64,000 nt of DNA, taken from positions 124,001 to 188,000 of the forward strand of contig NW_020825479.1 of assembly GCF_003286085.1 (NCBI RefSeq), written 5' to 3'. Position 1 is the first letter of the stretch, and each line of letters starts with the position of its first letter. This document shows positions 31,895 to 45,692 of the stretch, piece by piece. The translations under genes were made by a program, and so were the position numbers. The notes beneath the pieces are model-generated. The model did not search any database. It was not told where the DNA came from and was given only the letters and a program-made list of their open reading frames with translations. The DNA is from Drosophila persimilis. Lineage: Eukaryota > Arthropoda > Insecta > Diptera > Drosophilidae.

Positions 31895-34800
31895 AAATAA
31901 TTGTAAATAATAAAAAGTTAAGAGGTATCGCGGACTCGGGATCGTCGATAAATATAATAAAAGAAAACTATACAGATTCCAAAGTCGATAGCGACAACCT
32001 TACCGTCCATACCATCAAAGGACCCGTCCGTCTGACTCAGAGCATTACACGTAATGCAACCAAAAACTGTCCGACAAAACAAAAATTTTATATTCATAAT
32101 TTTTCTGAAAATTATGACATACTCTTAGGCAGAGAATATTTGATGGCCAGCAAAGCGGTCATCGATTACCGAAATGGAACGGTAACGTTAGGAGAAAGGT
32201 CATACCCAATCATCCAAAGTGGAGAAGCAATTGCCGACGGCAAGACCGCACACAAAGGTGATAAGTCATCTTCAAAGGAAGATACAACTACACCCAAGTG
32301 CCTTGACCCATCTCCTGAAGGAGAGCAATACTTCGCTTCCGCATTAGAGAATGAATTAAGGGAATGTAACCAGCTAAGGTTGGAACATTTAAATGACGAA
32401 GAAAAGGAGAAACTAAAGAAAGTTCTCTATGAATTTAAGGACGTGCAGTATAAAGAAGGTGACATTTTGACCTTCACTAGTACTATAAAGCACGAAATTA
32501 AAACCCATCACGAAGATCCTGTATATCGTCGACCATATAACTATGCTCAAATACACGATCAGGAAGTGACCCAACAAATAAAAGATATGATTAGACAGGG
32601 AATCATTCGTAAGTCGAATTCTCCCTATTGTGCACCAATTGCTATGATACCAAAGAAGATTGATGCTTCGGGAAAGCAGAAATATCGTATGGTAGTAGAC
32701 TATAGAAGTCTAAACGAGGTGACAATCAAGGACAAATTTCCTACACCCAGAATGGACGAAATCCTAGATAAACTAGGTAGGTGCCAATATTTTACAACAA
32801 TCGATTTAGCTAAGGGATTCCATCAAATTCCCATGGAACCTAGCTCGATCCCAAAAACAGCTTTCTCCACGAAGCATGGTCATTACGAGTTCACTCGTAT
32901 GCCTTTTGGGCTAACCACTGCGCCCGCCACCTCCCAAAGATGCATGAACAATCTGTTAGATGATTTAATCTTCAAAGATTGCCTTGTGTATCTAGACGAC
33001 ATCATTATCTATTCCACATCATTGGAAGAACATTTGTTGTCTCTTAAAAGGGTCTTTGGAAAGTTGAGAGATGCAAACCTCAAACTTCAAATGGATAAGT
33101 GTGAATTCCTTAAGAAAGAAACGGAATTCCTAGGCCATGTAGTAACAACTAACGGCATAGTTCCTAATCCAAAGAAAATATCCGCCATAATAAACTTCCC
33201 AATACCCGATACAACCACAAAAATAAAATCATTCATAGGTTTATGTGGATTTTATAGGAAATTCATTCCCAATTTTGCTAATATAGCAAAACCAATGACA
33301 CTCAAGTTAAAGAAACGAGCAGTCATAGACCCAACCGAGGAAAAATAGGTCGAGGCCTTCGAAAAGTTGAAAATACTTATCACCTCAGACCCCATCCTCG
33401 CATTCCCTGATTTCAACAAAATGTTCACGGTAACAACCGATGCAAGTAACATTGCATTAGGAGCAGTGTTGTCGCAAGACCACAAACCAATTTGCTATGC
33501 AAGTAGAACCTTAAACGAACATGAAATCAATTATTCAGCAATAGAAAAGGAATTACTAGCCATAGTTTGGGCAACTAAGTATTTCAAATCATACCTGTTT
33601 GGTAGAACGTTTGAGATATTAAGTGATCACAAATCCTTGATTTGGTTGAATAACCTCAAGGAGCCAAATATGAAGCTACAACGATGGAAGATCAAATTAA
33701 ATGAATTTGACTTCAAAATAAAATATTTACCAGGAAAGGAGAACCATGTAGCCGATGCGCTATCAAGAGTAAAGATTAACGAAAACCTACTCGGGGAAAC
33801 CATTAATAGTGATTGTGCAACGGTCCACAAATTATATTCCACTTACAGAGCGACCAATCAATTACTATAATAGACAAATAGAACTGATTAAAGGTAATGA
33901 GGATAAGGTAGAAACATCCCACTATTTCCACAAGATACTGATAAAAATCACATATACTGAAATGACAGAGTCATTAGCGAAAGATATAATAAAGGAATAT
34001 GTGTGTACCAAAAAGAGTGCACTATATTTCCATAACGAAGTAGACTTCCCACTGTTCCAAAAGGCATTCCTGGAGATAATCAGTCCAAATCACTTCACAA
34101 AACTGATTAAATCCAGTACCAAACTCATAGATATTTCAAACTACTCCGAATTCAAGGAACAAATATTGAAGAAGCATAAAGAGCTACTTCACCCAGGTAT
34201 CGAAAAGACCACTAATTGGTTTAAAGGAAAATTCTACTACCCCGATTATCAAAAATTAATCCAAAATATTATCAATGAATGTCCTACGTGCAACGTTGCT
34301 AAAACAGAGCATCGTAACACCAATCTAACCTTCGAAATCACCCCTGAAATACAAAATATCAGAGAAAAGTATGTCATGGATTTTTATCTGGTAGGCAATC
34401 AACAATTCCTATCATGCATTGATGTATATTCTAAATTCGCTACCCTTGTAGAAGTTAAGAGTCGTGACTGGTTAGAAACAAAGAGAGCCATCATGAAAGT
34501 CTTTAACGAAATGGGCAAGCCACAGGGAATTAAAGCCGACAAAGATTCAGCCTTTATGTGCGCAGCCTTGCAAGCATGGTTGAATGCGGAAAATGTCAAA
34601 ATAGAGATCACTTCCAGCAAAAATGGAGTAGCTGACGTAGAAAGATTTCATAAAACAGTAAATGAAAAATTAAGAATAATAGCTAGCGAGGATAACCCAG
34701 AAGATAGATTCACGAAGTTTGAATTAATTCTGTATACTTATAATCATAAAACCAAACATAATACCACAAATAGGACACCAGCTGATATATTCATTTATGC

Positions 34801-35116
34801 AGGCTCACCTGATTATGACACACAACTAAATAAAGTGAATAAAATCACTCAACTAAATAAAAACCGCATAGAGTATGAAGTAGATACCCGCTATAAACTA
34901 TCACCTCTAGTTAAGTCTAAAGTAACAAACCCTTTCAAAAGGACGGGTGAAATTAGACAGGTAGACGAAAAACATTATGAAGAAAAGAATAGGGGTAGGA
35001 AAATAACTCACTTTAAAACAAAATTCAAACGAAAGAAGAAAGCTAATACAAGTAAATACGATAATTGCAGAGTACCCGAACAGAGTACTGGGAATCCGGA
35101 GCTACAACATAATTAA
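31870..35116 (+). pseudogene. pol: Pol, unit 2 (stop and deletion)
   Basis: Same domains as unit 1. Open through RT up to a TAG at 33346-33348 (TAC in unit 1). A 20-bp deletion near 33829 then shifts the frame between RNase H and integrase. The base lost near 25934 in unit 1 is present here. Another visible change is TTCCAAAGA to TCCCAAAGA near 32931 in RT. Non-functional. Confidence 0.85.
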
Positions 35117-35132
35117 GATTATAATCTTACTA

Positions 35133-36500
35133 ATGCTCACCGTCATACAAGCTACCGGACAGAATATAGAGATAGATCCCATCAACTCAAGGAATGGATA
35201 TCTCATATTCAAAACGAATACCATTAACATACCCATTAATTATGAATACCACTATCTAACAATTAATATAACAAAAACAGACGAAACATATCAGAGTTTA
35301 CTAGAACAGGCAACCCAATTTGATAACGAAATCCAAGTTCAATATTTAGTCGAGAAATTGCAACGCGAATTCAACGGCATAAAAATAGCCAAAAGAAACA
35401 GAAGAGGCCTTATAAATGCAGTAGGCACAATATATAAATATCTATTTGGAACGTTAGATCAAGATGATAAGGTCGAATTAGAAGGGAAATTAGACAATCT
35501 GGCTAGCCACAGTGTTCAAGTTAACGAATTAAACTTAGTAATTCAAGCAGTAAATTCCGGCATAGAAGTTGTCAATAAATTAAACAAAGATAATGACAGA
35601 AATAAACAACTAGAAATATTAATATTTAACCTTCAACATTTTACTGAGTACATAGAGGATATTGAATTAGGCATGCAGCTAACAAGATTAGGTATCTTTA
35701 ATCCGAAATTATTGAGGCAAGATTACCTGAAACACATCGATTCAGAGAAATTATAAAATATTAAAACATCTACTTGGTTGAAATCAGACACTAACGAAAT
35801 ACTAATAATTTCCAACATCCCACGAGAGATCAGAAATATTCCTATACTTAAAATTGTTCCATATCCAGATGAAGATAATAACATCCTCACTGACCTAACG
35901 CAAAACAATTATTACATTCTAGAAATCGAGGTATATGAAAAAGAATCAAAACGAAAAATAAATGACGAATGTATTTCAGGAATAGTCAAACAAGTAGAAA
36001 CAAAATGTCCATACACCAAGGCACACCAAAACTTTCAAATAAATTTCATAGAACCCAATATATTGTTAACTTGGAAATTACCTAAAACCTTATTAAACCA
36101 AGATTGCCTAAACCAAGAAATAAAAGTAGAAGGTAACGCATTAATAAAAATACATAATTGCAGCGTACAATTAAACGAGTTCTTAATATCCAACTCAATA
36201 CCAGAATTTGCACAGAGCATATACATCAACAATAACGTAACAAAAATTAAACCACTGTCTTATTTGCAAACCAAAGAAATTGTAATAGAAAGTACGCAAT
36301 TAAATAATGTATTACATGTAAGCTTAATACTACTATTTGTCATAATCATAATAGGATTAAGCTACAAATTGTTTAGTCTAAGTAAAAGCAATAAGCCTAA
36401 AACCAACCCGCACATCGAAACATCCTTAGACGAAGACGAAGAATCCCCAGCAGGCACAGTTTTAGACGCACCCGAACTATATCCAAGGATAATCGCCTGA
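35133..36500 (+). pseudogene. env: Env-like gene, unit 2 (same internal stop)
   Basis: Collinear with unit 1, with the in-frame TAA at 35754-35756. Few substitutions. Otherwise open to the end. Confidence 0.8.
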
Positions 36501-36527
36501 GGACAGGCTTAAATCTAACAATGGGGG

Positions 36528-37215
36528 AGTGACATATCTATAGTCCATGCTCCGCATACCCTTGTCTATGTCTGTTACCCTGCACCCACAATACTATAAA
36601 CAATCCGACACTATCAGCTTCGAAACCCCATAAACAATCTCACGCTCGAAATGGACCACGCGTAACCGATTGCAGGCAATGTAAACAAACACCCTAAGCT
36701 AGAAGTGGAACATAAAACAATAGATGCCGCATTAGAATCCAGCCGCACTAAATCCAGCCGCACTAGAATCACGCCACTCTTCAGAGATCAATTACTAATC
36801 GATTCTCAAGAACCACGCCATCGTAGCTGACCAATCAAAGGCCCTATTCTCAGCCACCCCCAAGTAATGCAACACCGATCATACGCAGCGGAAGCCTTTC
36901 ATCAAAAGCCGCCTTTCCCACATATCGATCGAGTCACGTACTCCATCTCCGAAGCCGAAGTCGAAGCCAACGCCTCCGAATCCGAATCCCAAGCCGAGCA
37001 TCATCATATAAATAGTCTACATTTGGGAAGGAAAATCAGTTCTGTTCAAGACAAACGTCAATCGCGACACCGTCGGAGAATTCAACATAAGTTAATTCCG
37101 TTCAAGACACCAGACATAAGTCATCGTCGGGGAAATAACTAATCAATGTGCACTAAGTTTAAGTGAAAGAATAAAATCTTTTTTAAAATGCAAACTGCAG
37201 TGTCGCATATTTAAC
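36528..37215 (+). repeat. LTR 3 of the array
   Basis: 688 bp. The body matches LTR 2, but the 3' end (TTTTTTAAAATGC...GTGTCGC) matches LTR 4. A small deletion in the AATCCAAATCCGAATCC repeat is private to it. Followed by the primer site at 37216. Confidence 0.85.
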
Positions 37216-37418
37216 TGGCGCAGTCGGTAGGATCTCAGTTAAAAGTGAACCCTTTTTTTAAGACGATCAATTGGCGTAGTGACAGTTACAGTGCGTAATA
37301 ACCTACAGTGATCAGAGAAAAAGTAACGCTAATACTAAAGAGATCCGCCAAAGAATCTACACACGATTCAAACTCCATTAATATTAGAAAAAACCAATAA
37401 ATAAAAAAACAAATCAAT

Positions 37419-39288
37419 ATGCCGCTATCAGAAATACACCTGAACCAAGCCTTGAAGTCAATCAGGCAAATTCCACCATACGACGGATGCCAAGAACGTC
37501 TGAGTTCGTTCATAAGCAGAATTGAGTACATCTCCGGATTGTACCCAACAGAAGACCTCCGACAACAAAGCATCATGTACGGAGCCACTGAGGGTCAACT
37601 GTGCGGACGAGCACAACTTTTATCACAGAGCCTTCAACCCAACACCTGGAGTGATCTAAAGGAAGCCCTAATCAGCAAATTCAACAACCACACTCCATAC
37701 GAGACGCTACTACAACAATTACACGACACTAAATTCAATGGGAGTATTCGTAAGTTCATAGAGGAACTAGAAATTAAGTCCAATGTTATAATAAGCAAAC
37801 TAAATCTGGAAACTAGCGCAGAAAATAAGATAATCTTTAAAAACGCTCTGGAAAATGCCACCAGACATACCATAGAAGATGCTCTACCCAATAGACTATT
37901 CATTATCTTAGCAAAGAAGGACATTTCTACTATGGCCAAACTAGAACGAGGGGGAACGTTGTGAGTTGCTGCGGACACCGCAACTCTAGAGTTATACCCG
38001 ATACTAAGTCAGTATGGCTCTCCTCCGGCAGACGCCGCTAATATTTAACGACACGACAAAGAGTACGTGCGAGAGAGACAGAAAATCAGTCTGAGCGTGA
38101 CGTCGGGCGCTGCGTAGCCACTGCAAATTGATTTGTTTCTTTTGGCTATAAAAATGATCTGATCTGATCCAGATTCAGCAATCTAATAGATATGGTCATT
38201 ATCTATGATTCTGCGTTTTTAGTTTTCTCAAATCTGCAATATTGTGGATGCAACAGATTTTCGTCCTTTGTGGGGGCGGATGGGGGTGGGGCGAAATTTG
38301 GACATGAAACGGTCAAGGTTCGATATCACAGGAGTGTGGATACCAAATTTGGTTGCTCTGGCTTTTATAGGTTCTGAGATCCTTGAACTCATATTTTGCA
38401 ATTGGCAAAACCGACCATGAAACCTGTGTGTTAGAGTGAGACAGAGCGAGAAAGAGTGAAATTGTTTTCGTGATTCTGGATATAATAATTATACGATCTG
38501 GTTCAGATTTTGCACTCTATAAGATATAGTCATCTTCTACGATTCTGCGTTTTTAGTTTTCTCGTATCGTCGAAATTGTGGATGAAATATTTGAAATATT
38601 TTTGGAGCAGTGACATATCACAGAAGTCTGGATCCAAAACATCGTTGTTCTAGCTCTTATAGTCTTTGAGCATTAGGCGCTGAAGGGGACGGACAGACGG
38701 ACAGACGGACGGACGGACAGACAGACAGGGCTCAATCGACTCGGCTATTGATGCTGATCAAGAATATATATACTTTATAGGGTCGGAAACGATTCCTTCT
38801 GGACGTTACACACATCCACTTTTACCACAAATCTAATATACCCCAATACTCATTTTGAGTATCGATTATAAAAATCAGCTCAAGAGTTAGGAATCTACGA
38901 AAATTTCGTAAATGATAACAAGAATCACGAACACTCAAGAAACGGAAATAACCATCGTAGGAACGTTGGAACTTATTACCCTCGCTATAGTAGTAACGAT
39001 TATAACAATCAAAGCCCAAATACTTCCAGAAATAATCATGGAACGAATCGAAATAATTCAGGAAATAATGCAGTAAATAATAAAGGATTATTTAATGAAT
39101 TTATAAATTCCTTAAACCAAGGCAGAGCACAGAATCCCACTAACTATCAAATTAACCAGACTCAGGCAGGTAGCAGTGCACCGAATCAGCCAGTCAAACG
39201 ATCTAGGGAAAGCCAAAGTGGACATATGAAAATGGATGTAAATTTTCAGCAGAGTGCCTCGGAAGAAATCGAGGAGGACCATATATAG
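37419..39288 (+). pseudogene. gag: Gag, unit 3, split by DINE-1
   Basis: Coding parts 37419-37946 and 38872-39288 around a DINE-1 at the same base as in unit 2. Shared insertion means units 2 and 3 descend from one unit that already carried it. Confidence 0.85.
37947..38871 (-). mobile_element. DINE-1 in gag of unit 3 (D5)
   Basis: 925 bp, same as D4 with a deletion near 38584 that removes the CACAGATTTTCGCCC segment, plus a slightly different microsatellite. Same altered end GATTATAA. Confidence 0.8.
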
Positions 39289-42200
39289 AAATAATTGTAA
39301 ATAATAAAAAGTTAAGAGGTATCGCGGACTCGGGATCGTCGATAAATATAATAAAAGAAAACTATACAGATTCCAAAGTCGATAGCGACAACCTTACCGT
39401 CCATACCATCAAAGGACCCGTCCGTCTGACTCAGAGCATTACACGTAATGCAACCAAAAACTGTCCGACAAAACAAAAATTTTATATTCATAATTTTTCT
39501 GAAAATTATGACATACTCTTAGGCAGAGAATATTTGATGGCCAGCAAAGCCGTCATCGATTACCGAAATGGAACGGTAACGTTAGGAGAAAGGTCATACC
39601 CAATCATCCAAAGTGGAGAAGCAATTGCCGACGGCAAGACCGCACACAAAGGTGATAAGTCATCTTCAAAGGAAGATACAACTACACCCAAGTTCCTTGA
39701 CCCATCTCCTGAAGGAGAGCAATACTTCGCTTCCGCATTAGAGAATGAATTAAGGGAATGTAACCAGCTAAGGTTGGAACATTTAAATGACGAAGAAAAG
39801 GAGAAACTAAAGAAAGTTCTCTATGAATTTAAGGACGTGCAGTATAAAGAAGGTGACATTTTGACCTTCACTAGTACTATAAAGCACGAAATTAAAACCC
39901 ATCACGAAGATCCTGTATATCGTCGACCATATAAGTATGCTCAAATACACGATCAGGAAGTGACCCAACAAATAAAAGATATGATTAGACAGGGAATCAT
40001 TCGTAAGTCGAATTCTCCCTATTGTGCACCAATTGCTATGATACCAAAGAAGATAGATGCTTCGGGAAAGCAGAAATATCGTATGGTAGTAGACTATAGA
40101 AGTCTAAACGAGGTGACAATCAAGGACAAATTTCCTACACCCAGAATGGACGAAATCCTAGATAAACTAGGTAGGTGCCAATATTTTACAACAATCGATT
40201 TAGCTAAGGGATTCCATCAAATTCCCATGGAACCTAGCTCGATCCCAAAAACAGCTTTCTCCACGAAGCATGGTCATTACGAGTTCACTCGTATGCCTTT
40301 TGGGCTAACCACTGCCCCCGCCACATTCCAAAGATGAATGAACAATCTGTTAGATGATTTAATCTTCAAAGATTGCCTTGTGTATCTAGACGACATCATT
40401 ATCTATTCCACATCATTGGAAGAACATTTGTTGTCTCTTAAAAGGGTCTTTGGAAAGTTGAGAGATGCAAACCTCAAACTTCAAATGGATAAGTGTGAAT
40501 TCCTTAAGAAAGAAACGGAATTCCTAGGCCATGTAGTAACAACTAACGGCATAGTTCCTAATCCAAAGAAAATATCCGCCATAATAAACTTCCCAATACC
40601 CGATACAACCACAAAAATAAAATCAATCATAGGTTTATGTGGATTTTATAGGAAATTCATTCCCAATTTTGCTAATATAGCAAAACCAATGACACTCAAG
40701 TTAAAGAAACGAGCAGTCATAGACCCAACCGAGGAAAAATACGTCGAGGCCTTCGAAAAGTTGAAAATACTTATCACCTCAGACCCCATCCTCGCATTCC
40801 CAGATTTCAACAAAATGTTCACGGTAACAACCGATGCAAGTAACATTGCATTAGGAGCAGTGTTGTCGCAAGACCACAAACCAATTTGCTATGCAAGTAG
40901 AACCTTAAACGAACATGAAATCAATTATTCAGCAATAGAAAAGGAATTACTAGCCATAGTTTGGGCAACTAAGTATTTCAGATCATACCTGTTTGGTAGA
41001 ACGTTTGAGATATTAAGTGATCACAAACCCTTGATTTGGTTGAATAACCTCAAGGAGCCAAATATGAAGCTACAACGATGGAAGATCAAATTAAATGAAT
41101 TTGACTTCAAAATAAAATATTTACCAGGAAAGGAGAACCATGTAGCCGATGCGCTATCAAGAGTAAAGATTAACGAAAACCTACTCGGGGAAACCATTAA
41201 TAGTGATTGTGCAACGGTCCATAGAGCGCAAGAAGATAATACAAATTATAATCCACTTACAGAGCGACCAATCAATTACTATAATAGACAAATAGAACTG
41301 ATTAAAGGTAATGAGGATAAGGTAGAAACATCCCACTATTTCCACAAGATACTGATAAAAATCACATATACTGAAATGACAGAGTCATTAGCGAAAGATA
41401 TAATAAAGGAATATGTGTGTACCAAAAAGAGTGCACTATATTTCCATAACGAAGTAGACTTCCCACTGTTCCAAAAGGCATTCCTGGAGATAATCAGTCC
41501 AAATCCAGTACCAAACTCATAGATATTCCAAACTACTCCGAATTCAAGGAACAAATATTGAAGAAGCATAAAGAGCTACTTCACCCAGGTATCGAAAAGA
41601 CCACTAATTGGTTTAAAGGAAAATTCTACTACCCCGATTATCAAAAATTAATCCAAAATATTATCAATGAATGTCCTACGTGCAACGTTGCTAAAACAGA
41701 GCATCGTAACACCAATCTAACCTTCGAAATCACCCCTGAAATACAAAATATCAGAGAAAAGTATGTCATGGATTTTTATCTGGTAGGCAATCAACAATTC
41801 CTATCATGCATTGATGTATATTCTAAATTCGCTACCCTTGTAGAAGTTAAGAGTCGTGACTGGTTAGAAACAAAGAGAGCCATCATGAAAGTCTTTAACG
41901 AAATGGGCAAGCCACAGGGAATTAAAGCCGACAAAGATTCAGCCTTTATGTGCGCAGCCTTGCAAGCATGGTTGAATGCGGAAAATGTCAAAATAGAGAT
42001 CACTTCCAGCAAAAATGGAGTAGCTGACGTAGAAAGATTTCATAAAACAGTAAATGAAAAATTAAGAATAATAGCTAGCGAGGATAACCCAGAAGATAGA
42101 TTCACGAAGTTTGAATTAATTCTGTATACTTATAATCATAAAACCAAACATAATACCACAAATAGGACACCAGCTGATATATTTATGCAGGCTCACCTGA

Positions 42201-42504
42201 TTATGACACACAACTAAATAAAGTGAATAAAATCACTCAACTAAATAAAAACCGCATAGAGTATGAAGTAGATACCCGCTATAAACTATCACCTCTAGTT
42301 AAGTCTAAAGTAACAAACCCTTTCAAAAGGACGGGTGAAATTAGACAGGTAGACGAAAAACATTATGAAGAAAAGAATAGGGGTAGGAAAATAACTCACT
42401 TTAAAACAAAATTCAAACGAAAGAAGAAAGCTAATACAAGTAAATACGATAATTGCAGAGTACCCGAACAGAGTACTGGGAATCCGGAGCTACAACATAA
42501 TTAA
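39262..42504 (+). pseudogene. pol: Pol, unit 3 (stop and two deletions)
   Basis: A TGA at 40335-40337 (TGC in unit 1) lies between the ATFQR motif and the YLDD box of RT. A deletion of about 22 bp near 41503 and one of 4 bp near 42181 shift the frame before and within integrase. These lesions are not shared with units 1 or 2. The domains otherwise correspond one to one. Confidence 0.85.
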
Positions 42505-42520
42505 GATTATAATCTTACTA

Positions 42521-43888
42521 ATGCTCACCGTCCTACAAGCTACCGGACAGAATATAGAGATAGATCCCATCAACTCAAGGAATGGATATCTCATATTCAA
42601 AACGAATACCATTAACATACCCATTAATTATGAATACCACTATCTAACAATTAATATAACAAAAACAGACGAAACGTATCAGAGTTTACTAGAACAGGCA
42701 ACCCAATTTGATAACGAAATCCAAGTTCAATATTTAGTCGAGAAATTGCAACGCGAATTCAACGGCATAAAAATAGCCAAAAGAAACAGAAGAGGCCTTA
42801 TAAATGCAGTAGGCACAATATATAAATATCTATTTGGAACGTTAGATCAAGATGATAAGGTCGAATTAGAAGGGAAATTAGACAATCTGGCTAGCCACAG
42901 TGTTCAAGTTAACGAATTAAACTTAGTAATTCAAGCAGTAAATTCCGGCATAGAAGTTGTCAATAAATTAAACAAAGATAATGACAGAAATAAACAACTA
43001 GAAATATTAATATTTAACCTTCAACATTTTACTGAGTACATAGAGGATATTGAATTAGGCATGCAGCTAGCAAGATTAGGTATCTTTAATCCGAAATTAT
43101 TGAGGCAAGATTACCTGAAACACATCGATTCAGAGAAATTATAAAATATTAAAACATCTACTTGGTTGAAATCAGACACTAACGAAATACTAATAATTTC
43201 CAACATCCCACGAGAGATCAGAAATATTCCTATACTTAAAATTGTTCCATATCCAGATGAAGATAATAACATCCTCACTGACCTAACGCAAAACAATTAT
43301 TACATTCTAGAAAACGAGGTATATGAAAAAGAATCAAAACGAAAAATAAATGACGAATGTATTTCAGGAATAGTCAAACAAGTAGAAACAAAATGTCCAT
43401 ACACCAAGGCACACCAAAACTTTCAAATAAATTTCATAGAACCCAATATATTGTTAACTTGGAAATTACCTAAAACCTTATTAAACCAAGATTGCCTAAA
43501 CCAAGAAATAAAAGTAGAAGGTAACGCATTAATAAAAATACATAATTGCAGCGTACAATTAAACGAGTTCTTAATATCCAACTCAATACCAGAATTTGCA
43601 CAGAGCATATACATCAACAATAACGTAACAAAAATTAAACCACTGTCTTATTTGCAAACCAAAGAAATTGTAATAGAAAGTACGCAATTAAATAATGTAT
43701 TACATGTAAGCTTAATACTACTATTTGTCATAATCATAATAGGATTAAGCTACAAATTGTTTAGTCTAAGTAAAAGCAATAAGCCTAAAACCAACCCGCA
43801 CATAGAAACATCCTTAGACGAAGAAGAAGAATCCCCAGCAGGCACAGTTTTAGACGCACCCGAACTATATCCAAGGATAATCGCCTGA
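42521..43888 (+). pseudogene. env: Env-like gene, unit 3 (same internal stop)
   Basis: Stop at 43142-43144, as in the other units. Acidic tail has one Asp to Glu change (DEEEES). Confidence 0.8.
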
Positions 43889-44647
43889 GGACAGGCTTAA
43901 ATCTAACAATGGGGGAGTGACATATCTATAGTCCATGCTCCGCATACCCTTGTCTATGTCTATTACCCTGCACCCACAATACTATAAACAATCCGACACT
44001 ATCAGCTTCGAAACCCCATAAACAATCTCACGCTCGAAATGGACCACGCGTAACCGATTGCAGGCAATGTAAACAAACACCCTAAGCTAGAAGTGGAACA
44101 TAAAACAATAGATGCCGCATTAGAATCCAGCCGCACTAAATCCAGCCGCATCTGGTCTGATGAGCTCGTGAGGTGGCTCAAAGGGGGCCTAGCTGAGGCC
44201 ACCGGACGGGTCGCAGGTTGCGGATAGCGAACGACCTACCTATATACAGGTCATATAGGTAGGTCAGCTGCGAATAATCGGACATCCCTAGGGTGAGTAC
44301 CGAAAATAAGCAGCCCCGGACAGCCAGCGGGTGTTCGCGAAGTAGCAACACTGACGATGCGCTTGTGGTGCCGCCTCGTATAAGTAGCTCACACACTCCC
44401 CTATCCCTACACACTACCTACCCACATCCCAACCCCCACATTCAGCTCACACCGGGCCGGACTAAGAGTGTTATTCGACCCGTGCCGAGAGTCAGCCTGG
44501 CTGGGGGCCCGGTATATAAAACTAGCCCAGTCGTTAACGGAGAGCTCAGGGACTTGGCAGCCCCCTGTTCTAAGTATGCCTTATCCGGGCAACGTGGATC
44601 TCTGCCCGGACGGACCGTACCCCTTCTCTGCAGCTCGTGGGAAAAGA

Positions 44648-45690
44648 ATGGAAGAATTTAAAAACAAACAAAATGAGTCTGGCACTCCCCAAATGCCAAC
44701 AGGGAGCAATCCCAAACAGGGGAAGGCAGCGGCCCAAAGGCCTGGCCCGACCCGCAAATCAGCAGGGAAAACCTGCGCGGCGGAAGATGCTTGGGAGAGC
44801 CCAAAGGGGTCCCATCCCGGTGTCGGGGTGGGTGGTGAATTGGCTCCCAAAACCGATACCTTGGCAGAGTGGCTATGCAATCCTGCGGCTGCTCTGCCTG
44901 CTGGTAAAGTGGAGGGGGATGAGTCACCATCTACTAGTGTCAAAGCCAAATCCTCTACATATGCCGACAGAAGGAGTGCTGGCAACATACTCCGTCGGCA
45001 GAACGCAAGCCAGATGTCCAGCCCGACGGACAAATGGATTAAGAAGGTCGAGTGGGCCTCGAAGGTGCTGCCGAACTTTGGCAAGGAAGCACCGAAGAAG
45101 GAAGCCCCTCAGCAAAAAAGGCAGCGCTCGCAGGAGACTCCGGGGCCGACACCGAAGCGCTCCAGAGTGCTGCCTAACGCATCGTTCGCGCAGATTGCCA
45201 GAGAAAGGACGCTGATTGGCGTCCTGGACAAAGGCAGCGTGGACTCCCGGATCCCTAGGAACCAGTGGAAGTGGGTGGAAGCGGCACTGGCCGACCGCTG
45301 CTTCGAGCTGCTGGAAAAGCAGCCTGGACCCCCCCCCCCCCCCCCCCCCCCCCCCCCGTCTGCAGAGACATGGGCTGGTACCAGGGCTGCATAAAAATCG
45401 TAGCCTGTGAAGATGAGCGCTCCGTACAGCTGTACAAAGCAGCGGTAGCGCAAGTCGGGGAAGTCTACCCAGGGGCGAAGCTCGTCGCTGTAGACTGGAG
45501 CGAAGTGCCCAGTAGACCAAGGGCGAGAGTCTGGGTGCCCGCCTCCATGAAGGAGCCGGAGCGCATCCTAAAAATGCTGCAAAGATGCAACCCCCACCTC
45601 CCAACAGCGGATTGGAAGGTGGTCAAAGTTGAGACGACACAGGGCCCCACAAACCAGGCGGTGGTCGTCCTCAACAAAGAGTCGCTGGCC
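44648..45690 (+). pseudogene. LOA-type ORF1, frame broken at a C29 tract
   Basis: ATG at 44648 (MEEFKNKQNESGTP). Long disordered, basic, Pro/Ser-rich region, with SPTDKWIKKVEWASKVLPNF. A run of 29 C at 45329-45357 encodes poly-Pro and leaves the frame out of phase. In the next frame follows a domain (GWYQGCIKIVACEDERSVQL, then RPRARVWVPAS) resembling the DUF4780-type domain of insect ORF1 proteins. The C run is likely unstable and could be misread in assembly. Confidence 0.65.
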
Positions 45691-45692
45691 CC

